Assembly (NCBI GenBank): GCA_021108215.1
Contig: JAIORK010000032.1
Location: 124,001 to 188,000 of the forward strand
Direction of reading: 5' to 3'
Length of the DNA: 64,000 bases
Origin: a bacterium
GTDB taxonomy: Bacteria; Oederibacteriota; JAAXVQ01; JAUVAV01
Of this stretch, positions 31,901 through 43,961 are shown piece by piece (the stretch's first letter is position 1; each line of letters opens with the position of its first letter). The translations under genes were made by a program, and so were the position numbers. The notes under the pieces were generated by a model that ran no database searches, was not told the origin of the DNA, and was given only the letters and a program-made list of their open reading frames with translations.

Positions 31901-34900
31901 CGTGCCTGAAGGCACCTACACTTTTGTCCTCTCCGCCACAGACGCTTCCGGACAGGCGGCTGATCCGGTGATGGTGGATGTGTCCACGCAGGCAGACAAT
32001 GCCTTCCCAGAGGTCTCCATTGTCGATGTCTCGCCCAATACCATCACACCCAATTGTCCGTCCAGCCTGGGAAAAAATGATGTGGCTAAAATATCCTTTG
32101 TGCTTTCCGATGAAGTGGCAGCAGGCAGCGGGCAGTATGCCGGGGACTTGGAAAAGGTCAACTTGGGGATTTATAAATACGGGAGATTAATTCGTGTAAT
32201 TCTTCATGATGAAGTTCTTGAACAAGGAATCACACAAATTGAATACTGGGACGGGAAGGATGAGCAGGGTGAGTATGCGGCGGACGGGTTCTACCAGATT
32301 TACCTCTCCTGCCAGGATGCGGCAGGGCACAGTACGAGCGACGTGGCTGTCGTGTATGTGGACAATACGGCTCCGGAAATAGTGTCCCCGAGCCACAACC
32401 CGCAAGTGTTGAATGGCAGGCAGGACAATGATCAGGTTGTCATCACCTATACATTGAAGGATGAAAAGCAGGAAACACCGCAGTTCCATGTGTCCATCTT
32501 GGCGTATGATTATGCTTCGCTGGGAAATCTGCTTGTGGAAATCCTTCCTGAGACCGTGCAATCTGCAGGGCAGCAGTCAGTGAGCTGGGATGTGTCCGGT
32601 TTGAGTGAAGGCAATTATTTTTATTGCATCCAGGCCACGGACATGGCCGGGAACCCGGCGCAAAAACGCTACGGCACCGTGCTGATTGACCAAACGCCGC
32701 CCGCAGCCGAGATTGTATCTGTACGCACGCCTTTTTCACCCAATGAACCCATGGGTGACGGGTACAAGGACACCAGTGAGGTTCAACTCACTTGCTCGGA
32801 CAACACAGACAATAACCCGGAGATTACGGTCAATGTATTGGATTGCACGAATGGAGAAATCAATTACCAAAATTTAATTAGAACACTCATTTCACGAATG
32901 AAATCACAAGCAGGCATAAATACTATTGTATGGAATGGAAAGAATCAGCAGGGGATCAATCCGCCGGATGGGGAATATTGCTTTGAAGTGATTGTGAGCG
33001 ATGCGGCCGGGAATTCCATCTATGCCTACAGCACGCCGGTCATGCTGGATACCGTGCCGCCGCCCGGGTTTGAGACCATGAACGTGGACTCGGATATATT
33101 CTCACCCAATGGGGATCTTTATAAAGATTCCACAGTCATTGAGTATACGTTGTTGGAAGATCCTGAGTCATCGTCTGGTTCTGTCATTCTTACCCACAAG
33201 ATCATTGGCGAGGCAGACCGTTTTGATTGGACGGCGGTTGGCGAAGGCGTCTATTATCCATCTCAAACCTATGATTATGAGGTGGAAATCATCGGCCAAA
33301 GGACGCATTATCAGGAGGTAACCTTTACCTGTCGGGTGGAAGTAGTAAACTATGATAAGAAAAATGAAGTTTATTCATGGCCGCTTGAACGCGCAGTGAC
33401 CTATCCGTCTATTGACTATGACTGGACGTTGCATAAGGATTTTTATGCATATGGGATTATCCAGAACCCTGATGAGCCTTATGATCTTGAACCTGCCTTG
33501 GGTGATGGCGTGAATGCCTATTATTGGGATGATGTGAATGATTTGCCGCATGTGGAAGATGAAAGCTGGCTGAATATTCATCACGCTGGCGACTATTATT
33601 ATTGGCGGGATCGGCAGTATTATTATAGCTATCCTTATGCTATTGCACCTGCCACGTGGCAGCGCACAGAAGACACGCCTTATTATGACTGGGGCCTGGG
33701 CGGGCCCGAAGGATTGACAGAAGAGATTATCAATGAACACGGCATGCCTGAAGACGTGTCGGTGACAGATGATTTTCAGGCCTGCTGGCGCGGGTATTTG
33801 TACATCCCGCCGCATGATCAAACCCTGAAATTCCGCGCCACATCCAATGACGGCCAGGAATTGGTGATGGTCTTGCGGCCTGAAGACATGCAATTGAACG
33901 GTTGCCTGATCTGGAACTGGGAGCCCCAGCCTTTGCCTGATCCGGAGTCAGATACCACCACAGCGATCGTCGCGGATACCGGTGAAACCAGCACTTTTGA
34001 GCAGACGCGGTTCATCCAGTACTCCATGTTTGAGACGGTGAACACAGCCACGGCCAAACTGGAGTGGAACCTGGGACCCAATGAATCGTGGGAACCCATT
34101 CCCAAGCGCTATTGGTACACGCAGGATGTAGGATCAACAGGTCACCAGGAAAGCATCACCGGCACAGCCCAATGCCAGGCAGATCAAAATCCGCAACGTG
34201 TGGACAACTTTATTCCTGTGCAGGAAGAATACAATGTGACTTATGATATGATGTCCGGCACCCCGAATGTCAACTATCATGCAGACGCGGATGCTTCGGA
34301 AGTGCAATTGTTTGTCCAGGGAAACAGCATCACGGCATTCACCTATGCGCATGACAACACCGGCTATGTACAGGATCCACAAACACTGAGTGAAAAATAT
34401 TGGCAAGATATCCATCTGCCGGGTTTATATACTGAATTTTATCAGGATTTGGAGCTTTTCGATCTGTCCGCCACAACCATCACGGCCTGCATGTTTTTTA
34501 ACTGGCAGACCAACCAGAATTTTCTGCCAGGTCCGGTCTACAATGCTGATCCCACAGACAAGCGCAGCGGCCCGCCTCTGCCCCAGGTGAGGGCGAGCGA
34601 TTTCAGCGTGCGCTGGACAGGCATGATCTATTTGCCTCAGGCAGGATCGTACAAATTTGGGGCTGATTTGAAGAACAACGGCATACGCCTCTGGATCGGC
34701 GATGAGCAGGTGATTGATGCCTGGGGGAATTACACAGGCTGGCGCGAAGCTTATACGTCCGATTTGCCGGCCAATACATGGATACCGATCCGCTTTGAGA
34801 TGAAATACTATGGCGAACTTTCTCCCTATGACCCAGCGCATTGGTATGAGGAGAGGGAATTGCTGTGGGATATTCCTGATAATATTCAGTATACACGCGG

Positions 34901-37900
34901 GCAAGCCATTGATCCGCAATACCTTAAAGTGCAGTCATGGCAGCAAGATCCGCAGGCTGTGACACATGAGAAAAAAGGCTATTATTCGAAAAAATTAAAT
35001 GAACTAATCATTGTGCCACATACAATTCACGAAAAAATTACGAACAAGGTAACACCTGTTTCGGTTTTCACCAACACCAATACGGTTTACGCCATATTTT
35101 CGACCCAATCAGGGATCTGGGAGCCTGAAGAAAAGACCACCATTACCTATACTGATCCTCATGCGCAGACATACTATATCGTCGCCAAGCCGATTGGCAA
35201 TGCAGGTCGGACAACAACCGCATGGCGCCGGCAATCGGAGCGACGCCAAGTCACAGCGGACAGCTTGCATAACAGCTCTGTGGTTTACAGTGAATTGGTG
35301 TACCCTGAACCCATTCCCAATACTGACAATGATGATATAAAAGATGAAGTCCTGGGTGTGATTGTGCATTTCTATGATCCTCAGTCCGGTGAAGAAGTGA
35401 CCAACACCATTACCAGTTATTTCCAGCACCAGATTGGTTTGAACGAGATCAGCGGCCTGCCGGATAAAATTGATTTTATCAGCAATACGCACCAGCCCTT
35501 TAGCACTGTGACCGTGGGTGAGATTAAAAAGCTTAATGATGAAGCCTATGTGTCTTTTGACGGGTCGGGACAGCCGCGCAATGTATTCGAGGACGCGGGG
35601 TTCAGCCTGTCTGAACCTTATGCCAACCGGGTGGAATTCACGGCCTGGCACATTTCACCCACAGCCACGGACGGAACCTATTACAACGACATCATCATCG
35701 AAGATATTGTGACCGATGAAAATGAGGACCCGGGCCAGGACCGCTTGTGCGGAGATTTCACAGTGCGCCTGGCTGACAGCCTGGAGATCAAGACCCTGGA
35801 AGACGGCGTGACCAAGACCGCACAGGAGGATTACAGCAACACCTGGCTGGGTGACAACAACCAGGGCGTGATCGTGCCGGACGGCACCTATTCCTCCAAG
35901 ATCTGGGCGTATGATGATGCCTGGAACTGGATGCTGGAGAGCCGGCATGTGATGGTGGATAATACGCCGCCAACAATCCAAATGACACAAATTAATGAGA
36001 CTGAAATTTTACAAATTGGAAATCCAATTACACCCATTAATGCTACGGGTGTGGTGGAGATATGGGGCAGTGTATCCGACCCGCATTTTGATCATTATAG
36101 CCTCAATTACACGAATGGAAGCACACTGACACAAATTGGAAATGGAAATTTACAAATTGAAAATGGATTGTTGGGAATCTGGGATACGGCAGGCATGAAT
36201 GAACAGGGCACGCTGATAGTGACGGCCTGGGATGTGGCAGGGAATTCGGCGACAACCAGTGTGACTCTGAATCTGATCAATGATACGGATTATGTGATCC
36301 GGATGCAGCCGCAGGCGGATACTCTGATTTCTCCCAATGGGGACGGGTATAAGGATGAGTACACGCTCAATTATTCTGCTCCCCAAGGGATTACATTGGA
36401 TTATGTGGATGTAAGAACAAGGATAGATAACAGCGTTGTTCAATCTCTGGCAATTAATCTGGAACATGTCAATGCGGGCGGGTATTCCTTGGTCTGGGAC
36501 GGTTCTTTGGCAGCCGGAGGTATTGCACAATCCGGAGATTATTACTATAGCCTTACGGCGACCGCGGATATTGGCGGGAATGCGTTGAAGGCATATCGTG
36601 TAGGGCCGATAGAGGTTGATTTGGAAAAACCAATTGCACAAATTGAAATGCCAATTTCACAAATTGTGGAAGGCACAGTGGCTGTGTCCGGGACGGCGAA
36701 AGATAAAAACTTTAATTATTATGAAATACGATATCTAAATTACACGAATTTACAAAGCAATTACACGAATTATGCGGATTGGGTGTTGCTGAAAAAGGAG
36801 AGCATACAGAAGGACGGCGAAAACCTGTGTTGGTTCAACACCCAGGGCATGAACGGGGATTATCGCGTTGGACTGTTTGTCATGGATGGGGCCGGGAATT
36901 CCAGCTATGCTTTTGCGGATGTGGTGGTGGACAATCAGGCGCCCATGGTGGCGATCACTCATCCTGGAGATCAGGATATTTTGGGTGGAATAATTTCCGT
37001 TGAAGCCATTATTGACGACCCTCATCTCATATCCTGGACATTAGACTATGGTGAGGGTCAAGCCCCCACTGCCTGGACGCTGCTGACATCAGGAAACACC
37101 AATGTTTCCCAGGCTGCGGTCATATGGAGCGGGGATACAAGTGGATTGGACGGGATGTATTCCGTGCGGATTGTTGCCGAGGATGAGGCAGGCAATAAAA
37201 CTTTCGTATCCAGGAGTTTTGTGTTGGACAATGAGGCGCCGACAGCCCTCATTACCGCACCCGGAGACGGTGGTGTGGTGGGTATGGTGTCTGTGTCAGG
37301 AACTGCCACGGATGAACATTTCGGCCAATACACTTTGGATTACACGGATGGAAATTCGCAGATGACGCGGATTGAATCTGGGCTTACACAGATTGAGAAC
37401 GGTTTGCTTGGGATATGGGATACATCCAATTTGGCGGATGGGACCTATGAACTGCGGTTGATTGTCACGGACCTGGCCGGAAATACAAGTATGGACACGG
37501 TTTCGGACATCATCATTGACCGGGAAGGGCCGGTCGTGAGTATTGAGAGTCCGCAAGGCACTGTCGGCGAGACGCCTCTGCTTGCAGGAACGGTTGACAT
37601 TCGGGGCACAATTAATGGGACGGATCTTGAAAATTATATTTTGGATTACATAAACGCAGATGACTTGGAGTGGGAAGTGCTGCGTGAAGAACAAATATCA
37701 GATGCAATCAATAATCAAGTCATCTATTCATGGAATACAAATGAGAATTACACGAATTCAAGTGCAATGATACGGATTCGGCTGCGGGGATACGACACTG
37801 CCGGCAATGAAAGCGTGGATGAGGTGACTGTTGAAATCGACAACCAGGCGCCGGTGGTGACGGTTAACGCGCCAACAGACCAGGACTATGTGCACGGGGA

Positions 37901-40900
37901 CGTGGATGTTTTTGGCACGGTTACGGAGACGCACCCCGGAATAACGTATTTTGGGATTGAAAAAGACGGGATTACGCAGGCGCTAACAGGCACTGCAAGA
38001 CCGCTGGATAATGATCATATCTTTCGGATTTATTCAGAGGATTATGCGGATGGAGAGTATGTCCTGGAATTAAGCCATGTTGATCTGGTGGGGCACAGCG
38101 CCAATGACCGGATAACTTTGCACATTGACAATAATCCGCCGCAATTGACGATCAGCGAACCCGGCGGGAACACACCGGTTGGGGACGTTGCAACGATTCG
38201 CGGAACAGTGTTTGATCTCAACCTAAGTAATTACATTCTAAATTACGCGAATTCACAAAATCAAATTACACAAATAAATTCGGGGACAAACAATGTAAGT
38301 GATACTATATTGGGAACGTTGGATACATCCGTGCTGCCTGAAGGGCAGTATACACTACGATTGTCAGCCGTTGACCAGGCGGGAAATACGAATGCTGTTG
38401 AGAGCGATATGGTGGTGGACCATACATTGCCAATCATGACAGTGCTTGGCGCTGATCCGAATCCGTTTAGTCCGGAATCTGCAAATAATAAAATTACACA
38501 AATTAAGTTCGAATTAAACGAATCATGCACAGTGTCGGCGTGGATTCTGGATGCCAATGGAAATACAATGACACAAATTGCAAATCAATTGCCAAAAGAC
38601 AATGGAGAGCAATTTATTGAGTGGAATGGCGTCATCGATTCCATGACCCTGGAAATTGCGGCACCCGGGACATATGCGTATATTTTGATTCCGACCGATT
38701 TGGCCGGGAATGTGGGTGAGTATGCTTCCGGAGAGGTTGTGGTTTCCAATGATGTCGCAGCGTCGGTTATTGTCAGCTGTGCCGTGGCGCCTGCATGGAT
38801 TTCACCGAACCAGGATGGCGTACAGGATGTGGCAAGTATTGCCTATGAGCTTGGGGATGATAGCGAGGGAGCGCTTCGCGTGAATCTTGGAATTACACGA
38901 ATGGGAGAGATGATTTCACAGATTGTTGATGCGATGCAAAATACGGGAACGGCATACACCGAGGTATGGGACGCGAGGGACGGCAACGGCGATGTGGTGC
39001 CGGAAGGGGCGTATCAATACACACTGGCAGTAGCCGATGGGGCGAACAATGTTGCGCAACAATCCGGGACTGTTTATGTGGACAATACCGCGCCGACAGC
39101 AACTGCCGTGTTTGCGCCGCAGATCATATCGCCCAACAACGACGGAGTGCTGGACAGCGCATTGGTTGCAATCAACCTGGATGACAATTTCCACACCTAT
39201 GTGACCTATACAGCAAGGGTCTTGGATGTAACGGACCAGGTTGTCAGGGTTCTGGACAGTGGTGCTGCGGACCTGCCCATTTCAACCCAGCTGCTTTGGG
39301 ACGGGACCAAAGATGATTTCAGTGCAGCGGCTGATGGTATTTACCATTTGGCAGTCGATATGGCGGATCAGGCCGGCAATAAAGTGGTCAATACGTCCAA
39401 TCAAAGCATGGTTGACCTGACCCTGCCGGACACCCGAATCAACTTTAATGACGACGCTTATCCCGACAGCCTGGGCAATACTTATGTGAGCATTCATTGC
39501 ATGCCCTGGCTGAATCAGATCGACCCGTTGGTCAATGATGCTTCGGCCGGCGTGGCCCGGACTTTGTACTATCTGCGCCAAACCGCGGATGCGCCGGTAG
39601 CCATGGAAGCTTTTGGACAGTATTCAGGTGGGCCGTTGCTCCTGTTTAATCTTTCCTGGGACGCGGAGGGCAATACGGTAGTCTCCCTGAAGGCGGACGA
39701 TGAGTATGCTGTGGACTACGTGAGTGTGGACGGGGCCGGGAATACGATGGCTGTTAGGTCATCTGTGTTCCGTATGGACAACACAGCGCCTGATTTACAA
39801 CTTATGAAAAATTATACGAATTTAGGATCAATTTCACAAATAAATGCTTTGCCGGAGGATGTGTTCTCTCTTGAAGCGACGGATAATTATTCAGGTCTGT
39901 CAGCCACAGCCCTGGCAATTGATGCGGGCGATTGGACCTATAATCCGGCACCGTTCAACCTGGGGTTAGGCGAACACACGCTGGCCTACTATGCTGTAGA
40001 CAATGTGGGTAACAGCAGCACGGTTGAATCAGTCACAATCCTCATCGTTGAACCCACAGCCACACCGACCCCTACTGCAACGCCGACACCAACGGCAACT
40101 GTCTCGCCAACCGCTTCGGTGACACCGAGTACTACGGCGACAGCTAGTCCGACAGCAACAACAACACACACACCGACCGGGACAGCGACCGATACGGCAA
40201 CGCCTTCTGCTACAGCAACCGTGACAGGGACAGCTACGCCGAGCGCGACGGAAACATCAACTGCTACGGCCACGTGGACTCCGACCGGCACAGCCACATG
40301 GACGACCACGGATACCGCGACCATGACGTCAACGGCGACAGTTACCGCCACAGCCACAACAACCGGCACAGCGACGTTCACAGGAACGCCGACAGCTTCA
40401 GCCACAACGACAGCATCACCCACAGGAACAGCATCGCCAATGGCTAGCTTCACCATCACTGCCACGGCGACAGCTACACCAACAGGCACCAACGGTTGTA
40501 TGATTTTGAGTCCGTGTGATGGAAGCCTGGTCAACGGTTATGTGCATGTGATTGGGATAGTGAAAACAATTACGCGAATTAAAAAGCAATTTTCGCGAAA
40601 GAAGATGAAACGAATGAGGTGGGTGCTGGCATATCGACCGGTGGCAGGTGGAGAGACAGTAACCATCAGCCAAGGCAGGAAACCCGTGATTATCGGCTTG
40701 CTCGGCGTGTGGGATACAGGTCATTTGGAGCCGGGATTGTATGAATTGATATTGACGGTGGAAAATAAAAACCTGTCCACAGATTACACAGATTCGCACA
40801 GATTAAAAACCAAGATAAATAAGGATGGTAAAAATAATCATTATAATCCGCGAAAAGCTGCGGATGATATTATGCAACATAAAGTCCGCGTGCGGGTGGG

Positions 40901-41441
40901 TGATTGGACTTTCCAGAGCCAGATCGGAACCGGCAGGCGCGGCAGTGGCAATGATGAATTTCATCTCCCGTGGGATGTCGAGTGCGATCCGTATGGGAAT
41001 GTCTATGTGGCTGATACAAAAAATAACCGGATCCAGAAATTTGGCGCTGATGACGGGTATATTCTGACCATCGGCGAGAAGGGGAATCGGCCGGGAGAAT
41101 TCAATGAACCGCAGAACATGGCGGTAGGGAACGGTCGCGACCGTTCCCTACTCTATGTGGTCGATACCAAGAACAATCGTATTCAGATATTAGACCTGGA
41201 TGGAAATTATATCGGCGAATATAAGAAAATTGACACCGGGAAGGGCAAGCACGGCAAGCCCTGTATGAAACCGCTCAACCCGGTCAGTGTGGTTGTGGAT
41301 GAAACCGGCCGGCTGCATATCCTAACGGAGAACGGAAAAATATATTACTTGGATGACAATGATAAATTGCGTGAAGTCAAACAATGGCCGGACGGTGTTT
41401 CAGCGGCTTGTAACAATACTGACCGGCGGTCATGGAACTGA
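19917..41441 (+). CDS. Giant exported multidomain protein (7,174 residues)
   Basis: One uninterrupted frame of 21.5 kb. Signal peptide about 1-27. Residues about 35-285 resemble the Amidase_6 fold, with DCAHFVSQC (Cys107) and KHATII (His246). Residues about 765-935 look like an alpha/beta-hydrolase of lipase type with AWGESG (Ser853) and TIGTPLHG. A helical stretch follows (about 1040-1280), then Ig-like modules. From about residue 3,695 there are many FlgD/CHU_C-type modules with SPNGDG..KD calcium-loop motifs. PA14-like regions lie at about 4560-4660 and 4836-4990, with more Ig modules to about 6690. A Thr/Ser/Pro linker is at 6712-6858 and NHL repeats at 7000-7162. It ends mid-propeller, and the propeller continues in another frame from 41432. 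Roles in adhesion or envelope processing are inference. Confidence 0.85.
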   Translation: MGSRRLFGRLFWLGILLLGVTVSGNAATSTYDATEATTYANTWWGITTLNNEFKWKIYNTWKNTNEGDDDISEIEENGVTRDLPKYTTPYFNHYMRPDKEGNWFTDCAHFVSQCLTAGGLREEMNTYIKRISRTKPDENTSKTLRDYGGLRFEDGTNDHNPNNGYIKYPVGNIIAAYSQSMNNNDWSVVVNTRPRNAGIYKNNDGIYENELSLMSYLLHEYHAQYFCGQRPANLAAGDVYFPTKKHATIINKDSADENNLVYTAHNTDVRDEPIPPNYKYDRHFFHMVRSVPYVKKVILKQNEKTIYQAQWNGETGGNARTLSRTTQAADYSANITITVEFNQSVQDEKIPYIEKGGVVVKIKGNNNYEFEIKNGILSSNGLGWTGYLLPVQMKEDGLNGIYTLDIQATSYSDDCNQLDGNPGTVAQYIQTDSNGKTTFSNYENAAGTNVQHDRCHEFSIDNGPPYMKQIKILQAENGQEVVKYQADYQINSNQELEKTVSSDLPLYSGEAIVEIRFNEMFADPVNQLAFRAYSNDQQNYVSIPVTGQLSYTADDLPNSAWRGWIDPKIIAERVFSIDPGTNSYTVNLELDELNSATKIRDMQGNPMATQVQIPVTWRGSSEWVVNLLASSFHFSDPQPIFTLYNNSTGTGHYQVEASFKGAGNFGLGQVSYFNWVLDYDLGSHSIVTDTSDNTSTAHAVLENGKKLLRFDWDGANRQGIHLYDEDIFIEVKVTDEVGNVTVDNSQSFKITPDGVVYDPADPARSREQMIEQYGNTANKMFFLQSMFSMGGAEFGNTRALLKKSGVDFRPFNLFGEAKAGDDIETKVYNIKEQVDAFAANAADKITMVAWGESGLLAEKYLQDYMPTDKVAKLITIGTPLHGVNSIPMATQSTAISILLKPAVTWIEQLQLDGILNAITAKAGKYGPDMNFLTVLQKINRNDMVINPLNFIGLFLKRQDLARHFQADSELLKDLSRFSAEDHGFETASISTALWPDMGLAQPAIIAAFTGFGFAGLYQNMELFSFGSKTYNNINEELAELLANLVEAEITRLVINPILTRINDEIRKVDDQYLGKIWNDYVAAHKDEFLNNVNFNPKTQLGTFMREEVKQPIDDKLEELHDFIYADDGVFKKIDSIVNEPIQGDLGNTISQVLGDKGKDMLNDMLHDMLIEYVPALALMDEDSGLIAAIEQDIEDFLNNFETKLKQELDHVLTFDLSDDVEVNLAQMDREAEKLMVVFETYRKMPYEMISSTIQEFILSSIQIPLRKALKEQIMEYMPDINQWLSSIPSLRVTIPSSWPGAAIVGVLAYLGTDYLKNTDGISEAEPLVLTRLMGLKAGQSKIGRQKKTVSGWHWSGAADSDSILAMAAKSAPKICLISLNNKDLSEWDTFPKETAGPGLYMITQDKILKEFGKLGMNAFFTGLRGKIIDNNTQLCSLQVSVNFDDYRNVEVNDDGAFTLYYNHKEMVPAETAGNTWTAVSRPINLLDGMNTFVFKAINEKGGQSVQVLQLVLDMMPIDIAPVYPDYQSYIPDVRPAIKALVYNTDMIQSPPVFEYALTNFDALQNDDPSGAVIPITIDPMIGETLAFHANEDLTEGYYAVQINATDAQGNKSQSSWGFTVDLDPPAIAVSLDPDGKSVFSYADDDLADNAEPEMIVQYEITDSKSPTVVNTILSVLDQNGQVFYSWTIDQQTVGEKLFKWDYKNAEGLLPGLGQTPVSFLLRIATTDLAGHTTHMECPFIMDPIAPSVSEVQLFEGIVLEDDTQGHVINVINNQMDNFTLKYKLENDDQANVLFTLINTDTSLQYCASQRAAAQPEVADGLNPDGTIHYSLMDYNYFVWDLGNPMMALPDGHYELYLRATDDAGNQSIDLFYYVDEQDPTQVIIIDRTSPVAVDTFAQPFILSQTSVEQGGVGVRLFGKITEAMDSISEFKKPEAVWVTIQAVNPKTGEVVRTLHDAQGIAADDTSTDPLPVIWDGRNSQGQFVDIGKYAFKIRTIDQHGSLSIRYADLVKDGIRPVISFPDSTCNTLTGTVTLRGTAMDPLWDNANGFARYKIYYKANGNHSPPDEEMTAPESFGWLPDRLETPAISRQADTALNTALRAVQNEGVLAYWHTESLTPGYYTLLLIAEEEDLTDAVGAKLHDTAGVYVNNDILDPGNPDAPPNPVISLDFDSLETPLIFDGGNTATVSYSLGLQDVGAANVSFAIKPSESLLAVLGENQSQIHYERQENVTGENFDTLPAININASTADMGVYIWQDVSGWHVRINGDGNTLTSDRFSGSLTTDGYFSNVTTQFEKSRSEGLIENSSSVISFECFADSMDTTEQGLDNIDFETTGDFVNFDLFYNGTEKLALPPADKLHIQGSVVITDNQVTKYHVKPKGRFAWDGRDTYGRLVCDGDYQFSLTASGKDNLGYAAVTRTVQVETPLYFEKCQVATAAFSPYSAALGNTAVSVALPDHADLEFSLSKDALVDVRIVEKTSQTVVCTLAQDQFCEGGKGWLHRITWQGNTPQPDSKTLAGVNDYQFVITAKARGNTLNATVSAQDVAIVEPDMSQELQAVIEGIGSQTETFDSLDVVSGSPEIEMAVKGSGFWYPTIPFSYKLHAKGWQKAVRYPYWPFNSKVKRYYDQMRFIIDSPGNQSPENHVIYRGHRQDGFDVLLKDDEEPWENHLLQFNNLDSLFERATDMPKIASNEDYGISFYDEFSESQWVQGGAFERFVDIQRANFNLKFKQPIAGWPIVEPLNFDWTIPQNMIQGDFYSYGDQFRVRILPDIQQRFDLLKGWISYEEKIIRKHEGQNNAKLYFEAYLQYCGWNPDFGVNNITHRFSQWASENGYIYGAGSEAGSETGLDVTLTNQDPGGEEPDRQEPLLPGAKTYSIVYDNGQEAKDLSSSTPYQYVSYLHPVTFDFEQFTTPNVFLNFPANSGYLVDGHDHYVMEFYPHSSNAAADQQWRQLAADERIDYLADEAAGSVNQARKIWFVREGAAQAYSVHSDRYEIISKLPFPLADQETKDDAAIDLVCSRLNANDGSMDNYPKYSPKNPGEMIDLTMQNNFTEVNPDLSFINYGGEGVSWAQVIGELRYCLDDDGGQRVDGYAYQLENPLGLFDLRTSGPMLRGESVSDGPAATPDWATEWGSPDSPPTVWWNNITVDHFTMTDITSLRQDMPFDIALDAQGTGSVDYFLMDYDRTWTTDDDVSLVDGTLFSGRQKFNEHEFSIDALSAVFNLRDFYGASSDQTTALSDVTQSKFAYFVHDQVADQDNLETVIKDWDVQVRYIDGSACDDFDVVDEAWHDNTETGEELNDRFRLRLRPGATGRWLVDIRGAVTGDTLDHYELYYYDNDGWHLILNSTDDKGNYANYADGVLGYWDVTNLLGRYTVLLKAVDQNQDVALATREVQVGQMIEADGTTLAGSAAYDPYKRVKLGFTLNSFSEDTLIQVNNVSLDEVEVANKPALMPIGPVIDVRASQPVTFTAGTEPTMEFRFTYEEAKSYGLTGDGLMSIYHLASDGNLEKLPTIVSFYIYENGQLVPTDLGGLNQAGQGLVVATATINHFSYYMVLKGDVVMPKVPTIDALTSPTTAEVISVSGTGAIGQTIEVYVDDDPFLLEHLPGSSYYYGSNNQDAYPLDISQAPENDATPAVRQNQTFAVSTELADGMGTYQIDEVALPYDGTHYVLVTYMDLDNRPVAVAELVKDVQPAQFTLFAVENPKFSPNGDGVKDSTRIKFELDEAADVIFKLYDTSGNEIETKEINYTNLNTITQIEWDGLKPDGTQYPEGIYTIRLFVTDGMGNVSAESSQVQSIWLDLTPPSITNTVSDLGGFSPDFDGNNDTIACPFTLSEYAYITATVRDENNTIVHLITRIENDNYTNENLNYTHYLDAGQYTVEWKGEVDDPGQFGEKAYYIRIEAVDEAGNKGLSVTCETHIDLTKLIISRAYCTPDVFMPGYGQTTLHYHINDSAQVSIRVNSSNSSLIRVIQSNRYQSSGYQSIVWDGLDSNYQSVPEGTYTFVLSATDASGQAADPVMVDVSTQADNAFPEVSIVDVSPNTITPNCPSSLGKNDVAKISFVLSDEVAAGSGQYAGDLEKVNLGIYKYGRLIRVILHDEVLEQGITQIEYWDGKDEQGEYAADGFYQIYLSCQDAAGHSTSDVAVVYVDNTAPEIVSPSHNPQVLNGRQDNDQVVITYTLKDEKQETPQFHVSILAYDYASLGNLLVEILPETVQSAGQQSVSWDVSGLSEGNYFYCIQATDMAGNPAQKRYGTVLIDQTPPAAEIVSVRTPFSPNEPMGDGYKDTSEVQLTCSDNTDNNPEITVNVLDCTNGEINYQNLIRTLISRMKSQAGINTIVWNGKNQQGINPPDGEYCFEVIVSDAAGNSIYAYSTPVMLDTVPPPGFETMNVDSDIFSPNGDLYKDSTVIEYTLLEDPESSSGSVILTHKIIGEADRFDWTAVGEGVYYPSQTYDYEVEIIGQRTHYQEVTFTCRVEVVNYDKKNEVYSWPLERAVTYPSIDYDWTLHKDFYAYGIIQNPDEPYDLEPALGDGVNAYYWDDVNDLPHVEDESWLNIHHAGDYYYWRDRQYYYSYPYAIAPATWQRTEDTPYYDWGLGGPEGLTEEIINEHGMPEDVSVTDDFQACWRGYLYIPPHDQTLKFRATSNDGQELVMVLRPEDMQLNGCLIWNWEPQPLPDPESDTTTAIVADTGETSTFEQTRFIQYSMFETVNTATAKLEWNLGPNESWEPIPKRYWYTQDVGSTGHQESITGTAQCQADQNPQRVDNFIPVQEEYNVTYDMMSGTPNVNYHADADASEVQLFVQGNSITAFTYAHDNTGYVQDPQTLSEKYWQDIHLPGLYTEFYQDLELFDLSATTITACMFFNWQTNQNFLPGPVYNADPTDKRSGPPLPQVRASDFSVRWTGMIYLPQAGSYKFGADLKNNGIRLWIGDEQVIDAWGNYTGWREAYTSDLPANTWIPIRFEMKYYGELSPYDPAHWYEERELLWDIPDNIQYTRGQAIDPQYLKVQSWQQDPQAVTHEKKGYYSKKLNELIIVPHTIHEKITNKVTPVSVFTNTNTVYAIFSTQSGIWEPEEKTTITYTDPHAQTYYIVAKPIGNAGRTTTAWRRQSERRQVTADSLHNSSVVYSELVYPEPIPNTDNDDIKDEVLGVIVHFYDPQSGEEVTNTITSYFQHQIGLNEISGLPDKIDFISNTHQPFSTVTVGEIKKLNDEAYVSFDGSGQPRNVFEDAGFSLSEPYANRVEFTAWHISPTATDGTYYNDIIIEDIVTDENEDPGQDRLCGDFTVRLADSLEIKTLEDGVTKTAQEDYSNTWLGDNNQGVIVPDGTYSSKIWAYDDAWNWMLESRHVMVDNTPPTIQMTQINETEILQIGNPITPINATGVVEIWGSVSDPHFDHYSLNYTNGSTLTQIGNGNLQIENGLLGIWDTAGMNEQGTLIVTAWDVAGNSATTSVTLNLINDTDYVIRMQPQADTLISPNGDGYKDEYTLNYSAPQGITLDYVDVRTRIDNSVVQSLAINLEHVNAGGYSLVWDGSLAAGGIAQSGDYYYSLTATADIGGNALKAYRVGPIEVDLEKPIAQIEMPISQIVEGTVAVSGTAKDKNFNYYEIRYLNYTNLQSNYTNYADWVLLKKESIQKDGENLCWFNTQGMNGDYRVGLFVMDGAGNSSYAFADVVVDNQAPMVAITHPGDQDILGGIISVEAIIDDPHLISWTLDYGEGQAPTAWTLLTSGNTNVSQAAVIWSGDTSGLDGMYSVRIVAEDEAGNKTFVSRSFVLDNEAPTALITAPGDGGVVGMVSVSGTATDEHFGQYTLDYTDGNSQMTRIESGLTQIENGLLGIWDTSNLADGTYELRLIVTDLAGNTSMDTVSDIIIDREGPVVSIESPQGTVGETPLLAGTVDIRGTINGTDLENYILDYINADDLEWEVLREEQISDAINNQVIYSWNTNENYTNSSAMIRIRLRGYDTAGNESVDEVTVEIDNQAPVVTVNAPTDQDYVHGDVDVFGTVTETHPGITYFGIEKDGITQALTGTARPLDNDHIFRIYSEDYADGEYVLELSHVDLVGHSANDRITLHIDNNPPQLTISEPGGNTPVGDVATIRGTVFDLNLSNYILNYANSQNQITQINSGTNNVSDTILGTLDTSVLPEGQYTLRLSAVDQAGNTNAVESDMVVDHTLPIMTVLGADPNPFSPESANNKITQIKFELNESCTVSAWILDANGNTMTQIANQLPKDNGEQFIEWNGVIDSMTLEIAAPGTYAYILIPTDLAGNVGEYASGEVVVSNDVAASVIVSCAVAPAWISPNQDGVQDVASIAYELGDDSEGALRVNLGITRMGEMISQIVDAMQNTGTAYTEVWDARDGNGDVVPEGAYQYTLAVADGANNVAQQSGTVYVDNTAPTATAVFAPQIISPNNDGVLDSALVAINLDDNFHTYVTYTARVLDVTDQVVRVLDSGAADLPISTQLLWDGTKDDFSAAADGIYHLAVDMADQAGNKVVNTSNQSMVDLTLPDTRINFNDDAYPDSLGNTYVSIHCMPWLNQIDPLVNDASAGVARTLYYLRQTADAPVAMEAFGQYSGGPLLLFNLSWDAEGNTVVSLKADDEYAVDYVSVDGAGNTMAVRSSVFRMDNTAPDLQLMKNYTNLGSISQINALPEDVFSLEATDNYSGLSATALAIDAGDWTYNPAPFNLGLGEHTLAYYAVDNVGNSSTVESVTILIVEPTATPTPTATPTPTATVSPTASVTPSTTATASPTATTTHTPTGTATDTATPSATATVTGTATPSATETSTATATWTPTGTATWTTTDTATMTSTATVTATATTTGTATFTGTPTASATTTASPTGTASPMASFTITATATATPTGTNGCMILSPCDGSLVNGYVHVIGIVKTITRIKKQFSRKKMKRMRWVLAYRPVAGGETVTISQGRKPVIIGLLGVWDTGHLEPGLYELILTVENKNLSTDYTDSHRLKTKINKDGKNNHYNPRKAADDIMQHKVRVRVGDWTFQSQIGTGRRGSGNDEFHLPWDVECDPYGNVYVADTKNNRIQKFGADDGYILTIGEKGNRPGEFNEPQNMAVGNGRDRSLLYVVDTKNNRIQILDLDGNYIGEYKKIDTGKGKHGKPCMKPLNPVSVVVDETGRLHILTENGKIYYLDDNDKLREVKQWPDGVSAACNNTDRRSWN
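31155..39822. repeat. aattacacgaatt-family repeats embedded in the giant gene
   Basis: Copies of the core within one base at 31155-31167, 31175-31187 (aattacacaaatt), 31475-31487, 31497-31508, 36105-36116, 36738-36750, 36759-36771, 37746-37758, 38241-38253, 38492-38504, 38891-38902 and 39810-39822; an earlier variant is at 29970-29982. One inverted copy is at 32189-32201. Read in frame they give NYTN (or NYAN), ITRI/ITQI and, inverted, LIRVI. Degenerate versions fill 31796-31830 and 32841-32905. The frame is kept at every site. Confidence 0.85.
40568..40620 (+). repeat. Degenerate aattacgcgaatt repeat block in coding DNA
   Basis: A core variant at 40568-40580 is followed by three decayed copies up to about 40617. 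It encodes [17 protein letters not shown], a strongly basic peptide that does not fit the neighbouring Ig-like sequence. Confidence 0.75.
40778..40860 (+). repeat. CCACAGATTACACAGATT-type repeat in coding DNA
   Basis: The sequence starting CCACAGATTACACAGATT inside the giant gene matches the intergenic repeat at 13773 and 13965. It encodes [13 protein letters not shown] and a Lys/Asn-rich run up to the NHL part. It sits between two module types. Confidence 0.8.
41124..41151. repeat. Perfect 28-bp palindrome inside an NHL repeat
   Basis: The first half GTAGGGAACGGTCG is exactly complementary to the second. It is read as [10 protein letters not shown] between AV and YVVDTKNNR, where an NHL repeat would normally have a short Asp/Gly-rich turn. 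It looks like an in-frame insertion of a palindromic repeat. Confidence 0.85.
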
Positions 41442-42649
41442 ACGACAGTGAATTCTTCCATGGCAAATTTATTGACCGCATCCATCAGGCGGCACACAAG
41501 GTTGAGAAATTGGATGAATACGGAAAGCTCGTGTTCTCTTATAAGGGTACCCAGAATCATTATGAACCGCAAAACATCCAACTCGGCCCCTTGGGCAATG
41601 TGTGGATTTCGGACTTGAAATACCACCGCATACAAGAGTTCGGCCCTTATGGTAATCTGATCGGCACCTTCGGATCATTCGGCGCCACTGCCGGGAAATT
41701 CGACCGCCCGCATGGGATTGCGTTTAAACAAGAATTACACGAATTAAATACAATTACACGAATGTATGTAGTGGATACAGGAAATCAGCGGGTGCAAAAG
41801 TTCGGGCTGGACCTGTCCAGCGGCTGGCCTACACCCGGACCTACAGCCACCCCGGCGGCCCGGCTGGAAGTGCTTGCGCTCTCGGCACAGCCTGCGGCGT
41901 TTATTGCCGAAGACGGGCAGAAGACAACCATCAGTTACCTGGTCACCAAACCGGCGCTCGTGCGCGTGATGGTTATGGACCGGTTTGGCAGCATGATCCG
42001 TGATCTGGGTGAGCAGGAAAGCAAAAGAGCAGGGGAGCTGTGTTATCGTACTTGGGATGGTCGCAACAATTTCGGTCAAGTCGTATTGCCGGATGTTTAT
42101 ACGGTTCGGACCGAAGCAACGAGCGGTCAAGAGCAAGCCGTGGCCACTACTCTGGTAATCGTGCTGGCCCAGGGCCAGGAGCCGCCCACACCCATACCCA
42201 CGCCCACGGGTGTGATCACGCCGGTCTGGACACCCACGCCCCAGCCTACGCCGAGTCCCACCTGGACCGCGACGCCGCAACCCACACCGACAGCCACGCC
42301 GGATCTGGAACTGGATGATTGCCATGCTGTACCTAATCCGTTTCGACCGGATGAAGGTCAAGTGACGCATATTAAGTATACATTGAATATAGACGCGCAG
42401 ATTTTGATCCGGATTCGCGAGAAAAAAACCGGGCGACTGGTAAAGACGTTTGGCGCCTTTGCGCCGGGGGGGACGCATAGTCATGCCGGACAAAATCAGG
42501 TCACATGGGATGGCGGTGAAGATGATAGTGATGAGGTACATGCCGCCTGCCATTGGCGGAAATATAAATATATCTGCACTATCCGGGCGGAGATGGCGTG
42601 GCAAGTTGAAGAAAAAACACTTGTGATTGTGAAAGAAATATTTAAATAG
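41432..42649 (+). CDS. Continuation of the giant NHL protein in another frame
   Basis: A 405-codon frame overlapping the giant gene's end by 10 bases (ATGGAACTGA). It has no signal peptide and begins inside an NHL propeller, completing it with NHL units ([33 protein letters not shown]). Then come a FlgD-type Ig module (about 140-240), a Pro/Thr linker (about 250-288) and a terminal beta-sandwich starting [13 protein letters not shown]. The frame is closed upstream by TGA at 41420, so the join must lie at about 41423-41441. It is either a frameshift (real or sequencing error) in one gene of about 7,575 codons or a coupled second product. Repeats at 41733-41763 add LHEL and ITRM. Confidence 0.75.
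   Translation: MELNDSEFFHGKFIDRIHQAAHKVEKLDEYGKLVFSYKGTQNHYEPQNIQLGPLGNVWISDLKYHRIQEFGPYGNLIGTFGSFGATAGKFDRPHGIAFKQELHELNTITRMYVVDTGNQRVQKFGLDLSSGWPTPGPTATPAARLEVLALSAQPAAFIAEDGQKTTISYLVTKPALVRVMVMDRFGSMIRDLGEQESKRAGELCYRTWDGRNNFGQVVLPDVYTVRTEATSGQEQAVATTLVIVLAQGQEPPTPIPTPTGVITPVWTPTPQPTPSPTWTATPQPTPTATPDLELDDCHAVPNPFRPDEGQVTHIKYTLNIDAQILIRIREKKTGRLVKTFGAFAPGGTHSHAGQNQVTWDGGEDDSDEVHAACHWRKYKYICTIRAEMAWQVEEKTLVIVKEIFK
41733..41763 (+). repeat. Two aattacacgaatt copies in an NHL turn
   Basis: Copies at 41733-41745 (read ELHEL) and 41752-41763 (read ITRM) lie between GIAF and YVVDTG of one NHL repeat. This adds about a dozen residues to a turn that is normally short. Confidence 0.85.
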
Positions 42650-42660
42650 ATTTATTAGCT

Positions 42661-42753
42661 GGAAACATCCGGCACCCGGCATTCGCCCCCGCATACGCTG
42701 GGCAAGTTCGTCTCTGCGTGCGCGGGGCAAGCCGGACATGGTGCGGGAATGAC
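42661..42753. repeat. GC-rich intergenic repeat
   Basis: This block holds short self-complementary GC segments (CCCCCGCATACGC against GCGTGCGCGGGG; CATCCGG against CCGGACATG) and ends GTGCGGGAATGAC. It resembles the element at 1123-1189. The frame of the next gene reads through it only because no stop occurs. Confidence 0.5.
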
Positions 42754-42777
42754 ATAGTAAAAAATGATCTGTTTAGG

Positions 42778-43779
42778 ATGAAATATTCTGTAATGAACAA
42801 ATTGACTGTTTTTTTTATATTGATTTATTTCTTCTGTGGCGTTTCCGGACAGGCTGCTGATGTGCGTGAGTTTGACATCAACGCCCACTCAGTCAGTCTG
42901 GGGTATAGTGCGCTGGCTTTGACCGGAGATTTCCGCGCGTCCAATAATCCAGCCAGTCTTGGTTTTGCTCTGCCACCTATCCTGATTGTTGATAGTTCTG
43001 AAAACAGCATTACACCGGAAGTTGAACCGAAATACCGGCAACCGCTATCCTTATCTCTCAGTCAGGCACGTTTGGCTTATGACCAATACGGTTACCAGGT
43101 GATGCTTACCGTGCCGTGTTTCGGCAATTTGGCATTTAAATTTGATCAGATGATTACTCAAAATACTATTTATTATCGGTTGCTTTTTAATGCTGACGGC
43201 ACAGCTGTGATTGATTCCATCACCAACCAACAGGCTACCGTACTTACCTATGATACACAGGTTGATTCATTATTTGCTTTGGCATACGGATTACAACTTT
43301 TTCCTCGGCTTGCACTGGGGATAGAGGCCCAAGCGATTTATCTCAAAATCGGGGAAGATTATGCCTGGGGATTTGATGGGGATGTTGGCGTGGTGTATCA
43401 GTGGCCGGATGACAAAGGGTTGAGCGCAGGTTTGGTGATGCGTCACTGCAACGCACAGTGGCAGGCCTGGCATAAACCCTATAGAGAAGAAACGGGTTTG
43501 CGGAAATTAGAAGGTGGTGTGAATATTCCGCTGCTGGATTGGCAAACCACGCTCACGGCGATGATGACTCAGTGGATCAAACCGGATGAACTCCCCAAAG
43601 CCAGCGTGGGACTGGCGTACAAAGGATTTGATCCTTTGACGTTGCGTATTGGCTGGGATGCGGACCATATCAATCTGGGTGCCGGGTTTGTCTGGCAACA
43701 GGTGCGGGTGGATTATGCTGCTGTGATTGGTAATGCATTGTACGATGCCAACCGGATCACGATTCAAATATTTTGGTAA
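42778..43779 (+). CDS. PorV/PorQ-like outer-membrane barrel protein
   Basis: A 333-residue exported protein with a signal peptide (MNKLTVFFILIYFFCGVSGQA). Starts at 42778 and 42793 are both possible; neither has a strong ribosome site. The mature part opens with SVSLGYSALALTGDFRASNNPASLGF, the kind of opening seen in PorV/PorQ and related barrel proteins (a GD...NPA pattern). It continues as alternating beta-strands and ends TIQIFW. In type IX secretion PorV binds the exported cargo domain; whether that applies here is inference from the neighbouring proteins with similar C-terminal modules. Confidence 0.65.
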   Translation: MKYSVMNKLTVFFILIYFFCGVSGQAADVREFDINAHSVSLGYSALALTGDFRASNNPASLGFALPPILIVDSSENSITPEVEPKYRQPLSLSLSQARLAYDQYGYQVMLTVPCFGNLAFKFDQMITQNTIYYRLLFNADGTAVIDSITNQQATVLTYDTQVDSLFALAYGLQLFPRLALGIEAQAIYLKIGEDYAWGFDGDVGVVYQWPDDKGLSAGLVMRHCNAQWQAWHKPYREETGLRKLEGGVNIPLLDWQTTLTAMMTQWIKPDELPKASVGLAYKGFDPLTLRIGWDADHINLGAGFVWQQVRVDYAAVIGNALYDANRITIQIFW

Positions 43780-43793
43780 GCTCATAAAGCTAC

Positions 43794-43929
43794 TTACCAC
43801 GGAGATCACGGAGCACACGGAGAAAAACAAAAAAAGTAAGGATAAAGATGAAACATTTTTTTAAAACTTTTGCCCTAAAAACATTTATGGCTTTTTCTTT
43901 CTCCGTGTGCTCCGTGATCTCCGTGGTAA
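43794..43929. repeat. Long hairpin: perfect 32-bp CCACGGAG-type inverted repeat, 72-base loop
   Basis: Bases 43794-43825 are exactly complementary to 43898-43929. The arms consist of the CACGGAG unit repeated (ACCACGGAGATCACGGAG). The loop is AT-rich and has no gene. It separates the PorV-like gene and the NHL lipoprotein gene. Confidence 0.9.
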
Positions 43930-43961
43930 AAAGAATTTGATTTAAAATGTTGAGGTGGGTT

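Noticed and set aside
31155-39822. CRISPR-like array
   Set aside because: Repeats are 12-13 bp, irregularly spaced and inside coding DNA, with no cas genes.
39989-40534. Minus-strand Val-rich frame of 181 codons
   Set aside because: It is the complement of the Thr-rich linker; Val repeats are an artefact of ACN codons read backward.
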